Shown: positions 10,081 to 21,300 of the stretch, one piece after another
How positions within the stretch are numbered: the stretch's first letter is position 1
Layout: each line of letters starts with the position of its first letter
From: Isoetes taiwanensis
Taxonomy: Eukaryota > Streptophyta > Lycopodiopsida > Isoetales > Isoetaceae
Length of the DNA: 64,000 nt
Reading direction: 5' to 3'
Assembly: GCA_021234155.1 (NCBI GenBank)
Contig: JAJEKV010000337.1
Coordinates: forward strand, 1 to 64,000
Notes under the pieces: generated by a model
Database searches by the model: none
The model's input: the letters and a program-made list of their open reading frames with translations, nothing else
Told to the model about the DNA's origin: nothing
Position numbers and translations under genes: made by a program

Positions 10081-12767
10081 TGGAGTTTAGGCTCTAACAC
10101 CTACTTCCAACAAGTGTATCTTTTTCAATCACAAACAACATCAACTCAAAATAAATCTAGATATCTTGCTACTTATGAACTTCACATACGGCAATGATGT
10201 AACCTTTGCTATCTTATACATTTTCCTATTTTCATGCACTAACCTATCGATATTGAAAAGTACAGTCTTGAAGAAAAAAATGTAACATACACGTCTGCTC
10301 GAGCCAACAACACAATATTGTCATCAACCATCACTGATCGCATCCAATATGGCAATCGAGCAACTTTATTAAAAGATATTTCGTGTTCTGCTGACTATAA
10401 CAAGGTAAGTCAACACAATTATTTCATTTCTTTTCTAATTTTCGTTGAATTCTCACTTTTATTTTGCTTGGTATATGAATGCTCTATTCTTCCTGAAAAT
10501 TCATCAACTTATTAGAAAGCAAAATACCACAGGGTACTCGTTTTACCACCCAACCGGACCAACTAGAAGAGATATCACCAAGTCAAGCTACTCCGCAAGA
10601 CTGTATAAGAACAAACTCTTTCTAGCCACCAACCACTTGTGTTACATGAACTCCTTCGCGGACGTTAAAATATACTTCCTTCCTTCCTTCCTTCTAATGA
10701 TATGATCAAGCAAGGAACAAGAGAAGATACTAGAAGGTAAGGCTAGGCACATCATCAACATAGGAAGAAGCAGATCTAGTTGTGCAGTCAACTTAGACCC
10801 CTATGCACCTTTCTGGGCATAGCTTTCAAACTGTAAGGAATCTATGGATACCCAAGCCCAATCTGGAAACTAGACTTCAAGGGCTTTCCAATAAGATAAG
10901 GATCTCCGATTTTTCAGTTGTGGTCGCCGAGATATCACGTCTCAAAGTTGTCCTTCTATTTATAGGTAACAACACCTTTTTTTTGCCTTTTTGCTTCTAA
11001 ATAAAGGTCAAGGTTTATTTTTAGCTCTCTCTTTGATAATAGCAAGGCTTAGACATACTGGATGACTTTCTTACTTGATCATATCAATAAATATTGTTCC
11101 ATGCAAGGCCACTCCCCCGAGCACCATTATTAGTTATTAACCTTAAACCATATTAGTTCAAGTCTATCTACTTCAATGTTAAAGCCTATATAAGCTACAT
11201 CAATCCAGATCAGCATTATATTTCGAAATTGGGGAGGTTCGACCCCGAAAAATTTGGCCATTCTAAAAAATTTCCGATAACCAAAAACATTCTCGGCATT
11301 TTTTCAGGCGATTTTCGTAGAAGTTTCTAAGGATTTTCGGAAAACTACACTATAATTTTGTGTATTTCCGGTAGCCTTTAATGTAAGCAGGCATTTTTAA
11401 TGATATGGGCAAATTCTAATTTCGGACCCTGATTATATGGTATCAAGCCTGTACATCATGCAACAAAAAGATGATGGAAAGAAATTCACATTTCTGGTGC
11501 GAAACATGTCGCATGAACACTGAAAGCTCTAAAGAGTAACGTAAACTTACACACATCTAGACTATTATATAATACCATCTCTTTAACCTAATGCATTATC
11601 TATATCCTCATATACATTCTATAGGTAGAATTGGTAGATGCGAGCATTGGAGTTTGGGCCTCCATATTCAACAAACAATGGGTCATTGGCCACACTACAG
11701 AGGAATTATCATGAATCAAGGTTGTTGATCGACCTTTGTACCAAGCAACACTAAAAAAAGCGTCATGGAATATATGGACAAGAGAAGATAAAAGATCGCT
11801 ATTCGTGGTCATATCCATAAACTGGCCAGCAGAATCTCATGTTAGAGCAAATAGATGACTTAAATTAACCTTGACACTAGAGTTATCTCCTTGAAGGATT
11901 ATAAGTGGTCCATTTGTATAGTTCACTTTCAAATTCATATAAAATCAATGGCATAAAATTCAGTTAAACTCTTTCTATACTTTATATGTGACGTTATATG
12001 GCACAGGAAAAATAGTTAAAAATGCATATAACCCCAAAATTAAAAGTTATGCTTAGGTGAATCAAGAGGGGTCAAGTCCAGTTTGGTTTATGTTTACATA
12101 ATATAAAATTGTCTTAATAAAAAGACCTTTATTTATTTATTTATTTTCATTATAATTATATTTTTCTATATGAGATAAGGATGAATACAAAAAATCGTGT
12201 TTCAATCCGAAGTCTAGATGAAAGATATAGTCAGTCAAACATGACAGGGTCAAAACTGTTTCCTGCCTTCTGTGGACCAAAAAAAGTTCTCAGAAGCTGT
12301 TTCAATTAAAATTCTACAACTTTTGCATGCAAATTGATTTTTACTTCAAATTTGATATATAAGTAGTTGACCAATTACTTCATGCATAAAAAATATTTGT
12401 GGCTTGTAATTTGAAGTTTCAACTTTGATTTATAATAACAATTTTGCATGACTTCTAATTGATGTCTATTTTGTTGATTTGAAGGAAGTTTATTAAAATA
12501 GCATGTCATTGGAAATATCATATATAAATGCATTTACGGATATGAGACTAATGCAAAAACAAGTAAAGGAAAAGAGAAAAGACATGATCATGATAAATCA
12601 AAAAAGGTTTCTGTACCTAAGACCATTATAATCCATAGGTTCATTTTAAGTCAATAACTTCTTTATCTTAGTCAATCTCAAGTTGAATGTTAGGATGTTA
12701 GCGAGCCGCTCTATCAATAAAAAATATTTATTGCTACGTTCGGGCTAAAGCTTTTAGGTTTAGTTTT

Positions 12768-12941
12768 AAATTATCATCAAATGTTTTCTATGTTTGATCT
12801 CTAGATTTGTACCTTAAGGATGAACTTCAAACAATATATTTCAAAGCTTCCAGTTTTAAGTTATCATCAAATGTTTTCTATGTTTGATCTCTAGATTTGT
12901 ACCTTAAGGATGAACTTCAAACAATATATTTCAAAGCTTCC
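12768..12941. repeat. Two-copy 90-bp tandem duplication
   Basis: TTATCATCAAATGTTTTC starts at 12771 and again at 12861, and the two 90-bp copies run to GAAGCTTTGAAATATATTG (reverse sense) with almost no differences. It is a recent, simple tandem duplication in non-coding DNA. Confidence 0.9.
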
Positions 12942-13144
12942 CAAAGTTAAGAAAGCAATGTAAGATGAACCAAGGAAAAATAGGAAAAGCCATGATTAAA
13001 GAATATCAAGATAGACTGGTCGATGTCAATTATTGGTCCACATGACCTCTCGTTTAAAAGTCAAGGACATCGTCATTTTACATATACCACATTGTATATG
13101 ATAACAATAGTTGATTAAGGAGATTGTCCATCTAAAGGGTGATA

Positions 13145-13219
13145 TAGAATAGAATAGAATAGAATAGAATAGAATAGAATAGAATAGAATAGAATAGAAT
13201 AGAATAGAATAGAATAGAA
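13145..13219 (-). repeat. Pentanucleotide LINE tail, (TAGAA)15 on the plus strand
   Basis: Fifteen near-perfect copies of TAGAA (TTCTA in the LINE sense) close the 3' end of the LINE. The same pentamer in the opposite orientation ends the element fragment at 1861-1905, and three units follow an A-run at 39797-39815. Confidence 0.9.
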
Positions 13220-13461
13220 ATGAAATTATTGTCCCTTGTGCCCTAAGTCCCCTGGACTTATGTAGCATTGGCGAGCTCCCTAAGGGGTGCTACTAGCACA
13301 TCACGCTGGTTTATTGTAGCCTTTTCTGAAGGCTTCCTTGGTTTCTATTAATACCGGCACCCCGCTTTGAATCGGCATCATGGCCGTGCAGTGATGCGTC
13401 GTTATCAATCAGCTTTGAGCTGAGCATTTCTTGGGCGACTATGACTCGCCTCTTGGGCGGT

Positions 13462-13791
13462 TCATATTGCAAGCCCTTTTTCTTTGTATACTTCCCGGTG
13501 TCTGATCATCATCTCCTGTATTGCATCTGCCAGATCTCTCATTGTTTCTACCCTTATCATCAGGGTGTGTACTGGCTGACCCCATCTTATGTTTCTATAT
13601 TTGTTTCTGATGTCTCCGTACACTGGGCACTCATTGAGCAGGTGATTCTCATCCTCCACTTTTCCAGTGTCACAGATTCTGCATATCCTATTGTCCTTTT
13701 CTACTTTCCTCCATCTGTCCTTTTCAATTCTTAGATCATGGCTCCCCATCCTAAATCTCGCTAGGGTATCTCTCCTTGCCTTTCCTAGCAT
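13462..13791 (-). pseudogene. LINE ORF2 C-terminal zinc-knuckle region
   Basis: Open for 109 codons, without a genuine ATG. It shows the C-x2-C ... H-x4-C arrangement (RICRICDTGKVEDENHLLNEC) followed by PVYGDIRNKYRN, typical of the segment after reverse transcriptase in many LINE ORF2 proteins. Further upstream in the same element, 14103-13891 is another open piece of the connecting region. The pieces are in different frames, so the protein is not intact. Confidence 0.8.
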
Positions 13792-14489
13792 ACATCTATT
13801 GTCCTATCTGCTGCTCTGGGTTGAAGACTATCGTAAGCCAAAGTGTCTTGGGTCCTGTGTGTTTTTGCAGCCATGCTCGCGTATCTTTGTCTACTCAGTC
13901 GTCATTCCATTTACCCTTTTTACCAGGTCGCTCATGTTCATTCCCATTTCTCTGGTCCACATTGCCACATCCTTAAACCATCCACTGCACGTGATGATGT
14001 GTGATTTTGTTGATTCGCTGATTGCAATACTCGGCAATTTCTCTGGTTTCCCACATGCATTGTCTCTTATTAGATATCTGATAGTCTTCTCCCATGCCCT
14101 CATCTCCCTTGGTTTCTACCCTGTTTCGTATATTATGGTTGTTAGCGGTGTGTTTGTCTGCACCTTAAATTCTTGTTTATGCCCTGTGTCGAGGGATCCC
14201 TTCTGCTTTTTCCCATTTCTTATCACGGTTAAACCGGTCCCCAGCGGGTCCCATATAGTTATGTTGTCGCGACCATCTTGACTGCGAACAAGTAGCACTT
14301 GATCTCCCAGTCGATTATTCTGCTTTTATTACATAAATTTTTCATATTAAAGTAACTCCCAATGGCTGATTGGAACCTCGCATCTGCGCCTTTAGCCCAT
14401 TTCCCTGTGCCATGTGCATCATACCCCAGATATCTGTACTCTGTCCCATAAGGTCTCTAGTAGTTTCAGTAATCTGTACTTCCCTTATT

Positions 14490-15293
14490 CTTTGTGGCCA
14501 TCATGCTCAGGTCATCAGCATATAATATAATAGGCACCTTGGTGCCCCCTAGTGTTGGGGCGTCCATGTCCCCTTGTTGTTATGCTATGAAGTCTTGTAA
14601 TGCATCTATATATATTTCGAACAATGTTGGGGATAGTGGGCACCCCTGTTTGACTCCTGTGTCGCAGTCTATTGCATGTCCCTCTTCTTCCATTTTCGTG
14701 TATACTCTGTGATACAGTCTTGCAATTGCTCCTACCATGTCTCTCGGTGCTTGCATATCTATCAGTCTTTGTAGGAGCTTTTCCCTCGGGACTGTGTCGA
14801 AAGCCTTTCTAAAGTCCACAAAGCAGCATACTATTTTCTTCCCCTGAACTCTGTTCTGCTCTATTAATATCCGGAGGGTTACTAGATGATCCGTGGTTGA
14901 GTGTTCCGCCCCACGAAGCTGCCCTATTCTTGTGCCCTCGGGGTTTCCTGTTCGCCTTGTTTTAATTTCTTGTCCAATTACCTTTCCAAACCATTTTGCG
15001 AAGATAGAGCTTACCATTATTGTCCTGTAGTTTCTAGGTTCCTGTCTGCTCCCCCCTTTGTGTAGTGGTATGACCCTGTTATATGCCCATCTGTCTGGGA
15101 GATCTGTGTGTATTATACCATTTAAAATGTCGGTAATCTGTTTCCCTATCACTGTATCTGCACACTTTAGTAATTCCACAGGCAGTCTATATAGGTCTGG
15201 GGCTTTGTTATTAGCCATCCTGTTTAGTGCTATCATTACTTCCTGTATGTTGAAACATGGTCTATCCATCTCTTGCAATGCTGGTATTGGCAC
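14490..15293 (-). pseudogene. LINE reverse transcriptase domain
   Basis: The motifs appear in order: NKAPDLYRLPVELLK, RVIPLHKGG, NYRTIMVSS, FVDFRKAFDTVPRE (first catalytic Asp), GVKQGCPLSPTLFEIYID, and then, after one in-frame TAA at 14580, VPIILYADDLSMM with the YADD active site at 14522-14511. The polymerase core is thus recognisable, with all three catalytic Asp present but interrupted by a stop. Role: target-primed reverse transcription of the LINE RNA. The many plus-strand ORFs across 13.4-16.8 kb are antisense shadows of this region. Confidence 0.9.
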
Positions 15294-15538
15294 TGGGATG
15301 CCCCAGTCCTGTATAGTTTCTCAAGGTATTTTTCCCATCCATGTGCTCCAATGTTGTCCTGTGTGTTCTCAGTTTTCCTATTCCCATGTCCCTTCCCTTT
15401 AAATCCTTTCCAGAAATTTTGGGGTTGTTTTTTTTAGCAATTTAGCCAGGCCCCATTGGTGTTGCACTAAATTTTTGTTTCTTTTTTATTTCAGCATTCT
15501 TAGGTATACCGCTTTTTCTGTTTGATATGTCTCTTTGC

Positions 15539-16600
15539 CTATATGCGTCTGACCTTTCTTTTTTGTTCCCTACATTCCTCATCATACCATATTGAGGCCT
15601 TAAATGCATTGTTCCTCCTGGGTCTTTTTCGTTTCCCAAAAACTTCTGTTGCCACTTTCACCGTTATGTCATTAAGCATGTCCCCATTCTCCTCTGCACT
15701 ATGTTCTCCCCATTCCCATTTTCCCATTTCTGCTTTGATAGATTGCACAAATGTATCTGTGTATTTATTTTGAAAGTGTATTTTCATTTTCGGCTTATCT
15801 TTCTCTTTTCCCTGTGAGCTGTCGGCTTGAGTCTGCCCGTCCCCTCTTAGTGTTAGCTGTATGGGTCTATGGCTTTCCCTTTTCCCAATCGGCCATTTTA
15901 AAAGCACAAATCCTGAAACTATTCCCACTGCTTGGTCATTCATAATCAAATAATCTACTATGCTTCTCCCGTGTGCATTCTGGCTCATGAAATTCCCTGA
16001 TCCTCCCCATTTTTGTACCCCATTAGCTATGATGACCCCTGTCGCCGTGCATACCTCGAGCAGTAATTCCCCTTTGGCATTGATCGCTGTCTTGTCTTCT
16101 GAATTTCTTCTCCAATCCAGTGAGCTTGCAGTGTGCGTCCTCTGTTCATTCGTTTCATCTATGCTTGTGTTTTGTGCTTGTTCCTGACCCGTTCTGGCGT
16201 TTAGGTCTCCTATTAGAATCATTGCCCCCGATCCTTCCACTTCATCATACTCTCGCCCAAGTCTAGCAGTTCTAGTTTGTCACTGTTTGGCGGATAGTAT
16301 GCTATAATCAAAATTAGATCCTTTTTGTTTTGCAATTGAATACTCAGTATCATGTATCTTTTATTTATATCTGAATGTATCATGTATCCTTCACATAACA
16401 GGCTAGACCTGCGCTTCCCCTTCCTATTTTAAAATCCTTATCTTTCCAGCATGTGAATAGCTGGTACCCCTCTTCCTCTGGTAGCTGCTTGATGTTGTGT
16501 TCCCATGTCTCTACCAGACAGATTATGTCGCAGTTATATGTTCCCTCGAGCCTCTCCCCATCGTCCCAAGGGTATCTGGTACAATTCCAGTACTATATCG
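15539..16600 (-). pseudogene. LINE endonuclease (EEP-type) domain
   Basis: The 233-codon open piece 16240-15539 shows ILIGDLNARTG (the GD-N motif), RSIVDYLIMND and SHRPIQLTL, the later motifs of the exonuclease-endonuclease-phosphatase fold. Upstream, in a different frame near 16540-16430, DIICLVETWEHN carries the catalytic Glu (ET) motif. Stops in between show decay. The family makes the nick that primes reverse transcription. The final motif has SH rather than the usual SDH, which would weaken catalysis. Confidence 0.85.
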
Positions 16601-16769
16601 TCAGTGTCTCTTCCCTCGAGGTTGCTCCTTTTGGAGTTTCTGTATGTTCTGCCCCGTTGCCTACTCTTCTCGAGCGTCCTCTGGCCTTTGTGGTCGAGGT
16701 TGGGCCCATGATTCCTGCTTGGGGCGTTCGGTCTTCGCCTCCCCCGTTTTCGCTTCTTTCTGCTCCTCT

Positions 16770-18348
16770 TGTGACGTTCCACATATTTATACGCATATTT
16801 AAGTATAAATACATGACACGTCACTATACATTAATTATTCATAAGCTAAAGTTAGTTATGTTAATAATTAAATTATAAAGGTGGAAACCTAACCTTAAAC
16901 CCTAATTCGAATTTAGGGCTTATCCTAATATTAAAAAGGGCTAAAATACCAAATTAGTTAATTAATGACATGCCACCTGGCCCAAATCGATTGGGCAAGG
17001 CAGGGTTTCCATTTTGGACACCCAAATTAGGGCTTTGGGGCCCCAATTCGAATCAGGAGCAATTGGAGATGGAGGAGGAGGAGCAACAGCCAGGCACCCT
17101 TCAGCAAATCGAGATGGAGCCATCCCAAGCTCGATCTCTATTAAGTTAGTCAGTAGCTTAGTTGTGTTATCGTAGGGTAGCCTGGTTGGGCACTTGTTGT
17201 GTGTATTTCTTCCGTTTCTCTATGTTCTCTATGCTTTACTGTAGGAACTAACCCTTGATTGCAAAGGTGAGTTCTCCTTATCTCGATTACGTACTTGCTC
17301 TTAAATGATGGATTGATAGTTCTTTGCATAGTATTACTCTTGAAATGGGGAATTAGGGGGGTAGAGACCTCCCGAGCCATGTTTATTAGTATGCTCTAGG
17401 TAGATCCCCAGTATTTCCCATTATATGCACGTGTACAAGAGAACACCGAATTCGTGGATGCTATGGAATTGCTTAGCACCAGAGAAGGGACGAGTGGTGA
17501 AGTGGGGGTGGGGTCTTGCACGAACATAAAGGCTCACGGGACTCCTACATTGGGCTAGGCTTGATAGCCCGGTCCGTGAGAGGAATATGGATGGTCCGAC
17601 ACTCCCCAGGTGCAGAGGAGGTGTGACGTATGGGGCACCATGTACTTTTGTGTAGATTTGGGGGAGTAAGGCTGAGATGCGGATGCTGTCGTGCAAGCAC
17701 GCGTATTATTCTCTAGCTCACCCATGGAACCGCTGCTATCTTGGAAGGGGACACTTCCCCGACTGCCTCATAGACAGTGTCGTCATGAAACACAGGTAGG
17801 CTCGAAGGGTGATACCTTGAGTTGCATCTCAGGAAGGCTATAGTGATGCCATAGCATGATTCGACTCATCGCAAAGTGTGCGCACCCGGAGGGGCGGATG
17901 GAGTGGACAACCTAGCCCGATGTTCTATGCCAGCCAGCGCCATGCCAAGATTCGATCTGGCGATCTCTTGAGACCCTAGCCGTCGGTCGATCCCTCTTTT
18001 GAGTCCGAAAGCGGGGGTGGGAACACCGGGTTTGGGGGTGTTTCCCTTAGGATTAGATGTATATTCTTTGCCGTTAGTACTTGGATGGATGTGCCACCCT
18101 TCGTGGTGGTTATTTATATATGATTTATCTTTGTGTGCTAACATGTATTCAAATTACTTCGCAACTTAGGAGTCCCATTGAAGGGTAAGAATGACACCCT
18201 CACAGTGTCCTTCACCCCGGGCATCTCTACTGGATGGTCCGGGAGTTAGGACGGAGGGGCCCCGCTCATGGTGAGCTGATTGCCATGGGAGGGGGAAGTC
18301 CCTATATATATACGTCCGGAGCGCCGTATATATTCAGGGAGCGTCACA
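16770..18348 (+). repeat. 5' LTR (1,579 bp)
   Basis: Starts TGTGACGTTCC and ends GGAGCGTCACA. Against the 3' LTR it shows many small indels and substitutions, often beside C or G runs, and lacks a 15-base block that in the 3' LTR forms one arm of a hairpin. TATA-like strings near its 3' end (CTATATATATAC, 18302) could lie in the promoter, but no start site can be fixed. Confidence 0.93.
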
Positions 18349-18349
18349 G

Positions 18350-18361
18350 TGGTATCAGAGC
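18350..18361 (+). promoter_or_regulatory. Primer-binding site, initiator Met-tRNA
   Basis: TGGTATCAGAGC lies one base after the LTR end. It is the standard plant LTR-retrotransposon site complementary to the 3' end of initiator Met-tRNA, from which minus-strand DNA synthesis would start. It fixes the element's orientation as plus. Confidence 0.95.
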
Positions 18362-21300
18362 CATGATTTTGGTGGACCAAATCATAGCACTGGCCATGTC
18401 TAACTCGTTAGACCGTTAGATAGTAGAAGACCTCCAATGTAGGAAAAGTACACCAAATCCATAAGTAGGGATGAGTTTTGGCCTAAGTATGAGAGGATTG
18501 AGCTAGTTAAGAAGAAAAAAAATTAAAATATTAGGATGAAGTTATGTTCGGCCGCACGATCCCTTCCGGAGGCCATAACTTTCTCTGGGTAACTCGGATT
18601 GAGGCGATTTTTGCTCCAGCGCGTCGGGCATGATCCAAACACCCTAGAGACGTCCATATCCGACAGTAAAATGGCGAAAAAGTGGGTCGAAATCCAACCC
18701 GGGCGCCGCTTGCATTTCGACGCCTCAGAACTCCAGTAGAAACACGTATAATGCCATCGGCGCCCGACCGTATAAAACGCGTATTTCTGCCGTATAAAAA
18801 TTTTAGTATTATTTTATTTACATATTTTTTTGGCACCTCGACCCAAATTTGAACCCATAAACTCTCAACTCCAAGTCTTACCATCACACCAAGTTCTCTT
18901 GAATGTAATATGTACATTTCACATATTTCTTATACATCTGTGATACTTTGTTTTCTTTGCATAACAACTTTTATATAAAAGTGTAGTACGCAAGACTTGA
19001 ACCCTTGACCTCCCAGCACACAGCCAAACCCTTTACCAACACAGTAAGCCTTCTTTTAGTGATAACAATAGTCTCGTTTTATACTTAACCAATAGTATCC
19101 CTGGTTCTCTAGAAACACTCCTGTCTACCATCACTCTTCTCTAAACCAACACTGTGGTGTCAACAACTCCGCCAGACTTGTGCAACCATGGTGAGCTAGA
19201 AATCACTTAGGAGTTATTATCATCATTGCGGAATGTCTCCGCAACCATATCGACATACGTTCACCTGGGATATTCTTTAGGCGATGATAATAATGTCCAG
19301 ACGTTCCTAGACCTATAGCTTTAAATATTTTTCCTTTGGTAAATGCCTTGATAATAAAATTTCTTCGAGCCTTGCCATGATTCAATCTATACTACATCCA
19401 TATGCTTTATACTAGACCTTATTCAACGTTATATATTAAGGGTTAAGAAATATCTTATAGACATAATTACAATTAACGTTGTTTCTCTCTAGTGTCTACG
19501 CCTTGACTCGTTTCATTTCTTAGAGAAAGGATCTTTCTTCGCCCAACCAACTAGGGACTGCCATGCAGCACCCCTCTAGACCATGGGTTTGGATTCTTTT
19601 GATCCTATCACCCTTCACTACTTCTCCTCGACTGTAGTGTTTCTTTAGAGGATCACTTCCCCCAGCTCAGGTTGCATACTCTATAACACATAATGAGTGC
19701 TTGTGCTAGAACCCCCACAACAATGTCAACACTCTACTCTAAATTATCTAGAGTACAAACATTAGTACTATTGTGTGCCAAACTTCATCGCCTATGTGGC
19801 GATGATTAATTATTTGCGCCACGCGCCTATCAATTTGACAGCGGCCTACCCTCTTTTGGGGTTCTTCCACCGTAATGGTCCAATGGCATCCAACCATTGT
19901 TGACTACTCACCTCCTTCTAGGGTATCTAGATATGGTTGGGGCAAAGTATTTCCAACCATTATTTTAGTGGGATTATGTGAATATCCCAAAGGACAGTAC
20001 CACCCAAAGACCTCTCAAGATAGGCCTCCTCTATTAAGGGATCTTGTGTTCAAGTCTCTCGGGGTCCGTTATATGTCCTCATGGACCCTGCCAATGTGGC
20101 ATGACGTAGAGATACTATCTAACGATCTATCTATCTATCTATTAAAAAGGTTCTTGGTGAATTCAATTCACTTTGTTGTCCTAGGACATGGAGTTTTTCT
20201 TCCCTAAGCCATGCCCCAAATCATTAAAGAGTTTCTATGCTCTTGCTGCCTTTCAAGCCGCAAGTCTACCTTTGCATGTTAGCAAAGACCACCCTTCATG
20301 TTAGGTAATAACCTTCCTCTCCAGATTGCTAAATATCATTAATAAGGGTCCTTCATTCCTTCTCTTCTTCAATATGTTTTCTACATCTATGACTGATTTT
20401 CAACATCCCGGCACTTAGGCCTGGCACAGCGTACACCATTCACCCTTTGATTGTGACCTTTATTCAGTAGAGTCAGCAATCCATTTACTCCTTTACGTAT
20501 TCGTTAACCGTCTTGTGGCTTCTATAAGCCGCTTTCATATGGCCCCTATAGTGTTAACCCATCTACCATTGGGGGTCATGCTTCAATGTTGTTCTACATC
20601 CTAGAAATGTTAGTCATTACATTTCTCTGTCATGACGTTATGCTGCTGTTGTGGAATTCCAAATGATGTGGCATCCGCTTTAAGCCATAGTCATGGCCTA
20701 AGAGTGAGTGACCCTTCGTATAAATCCTAAATTACCTAGAGTCATCAAGGTGCCTGCCTGGTATTTTGTGAGTCTTCCTACAATACCAACGTTTGATATA
20801 ACCCGGGCTTGTAGCGATGTTCGAACCCTGTATATTCTAACTTACACCTCCATGTAACCCATGGCGTTCACCCTTGCCTAATCCGGGTATAGATCATGTG
20901 GGAAAGCTAGTCTTAGGTGTCTATGCAAGAGACATTCGAACTTCTAGCAGGTAACTGCTATTCGCTACCTCTGCTGGAATTGTAATATTGTACTATTCAA
21001 ACCCGTCATCTTGAGCTTCATTCTATTGGCTGTGACATTTATTTCAAGTCCCAACTACCACATCATACCCTAGCATGCAACGGATTGATGGTCCTTTGCA
21101 CATTTCGAACATATCTCCGGACCCTTCATCGGTAACTTTGAGGTACACTCGTCTTTTTCTCCCCATGTCGCCACTTAGATTACCTCTCCAAGATGTTTAT
21201 CGTATATGTACATAGTATGTACCTAATAAACATATATCCTCATTCCACAATGCTAGAGCTCTGCTCTAACTTCGCTAAAGTGTAACTTTGGTAGTTCTTT

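Larger units (their letters stand above)
8764..13140. other. Gene-free A/T-rich stretch with small repeats
   Basis: No gene is supported. Visible items: CACCACATT-type repeats at 9625-9690 and 10030-10075; a duplicated phrase TTGGAGTTTAGGCTCTAACA at 9964 and 10080; a short TTCC run at 10677-10692; the 90-bp duplication at 12768-12941. The phrase GTTCTGGCAAAGCTCAATTAAGC recurs in altered form at 8920-9000. Confidence 0.5.
13145..16769 (-). mobile_element. LINE (non-LTR retrotransposon), degenerate, interrupted by an LTR element
   Basis: On the minus strand the order is endonuclease (about 16600-15540), reverse transcriptase (15293-14490), C-terminal zinc knuckle (13791-13462) and a 15-unit TTCTA tail (13219-13145 read on the minus strand). 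That is the standard order of a LINE ORF2. Stops and frameshifts separate the parts, so it is inactive. Its 5' side stops abruptly at 16769, where a 9.8-kb LTR element begins. Any remaining LINE 5' sequence would lie beyond 26580, and at most about 70 bases are left before another element starts. The copy is therefore probably 5' truncated as well as interrupted. Confidence 0.85.

Noticed and set aside
13667-14281. 204-codon plus-strand ORF, Ser/Phe/Leu-rich
   Set aside because: It is antisense to the LINE ORF2 region on the minus strand; its openness and composition are a shadow of that coding sequence.
18540-18920. 128-codon minus-strand ORF inside the LTR element
   Set aside because: There is no gag-pol or other motif, it runs opposite to the element's PBS-PPT orientation, and its counterpart in the older copy is not open.
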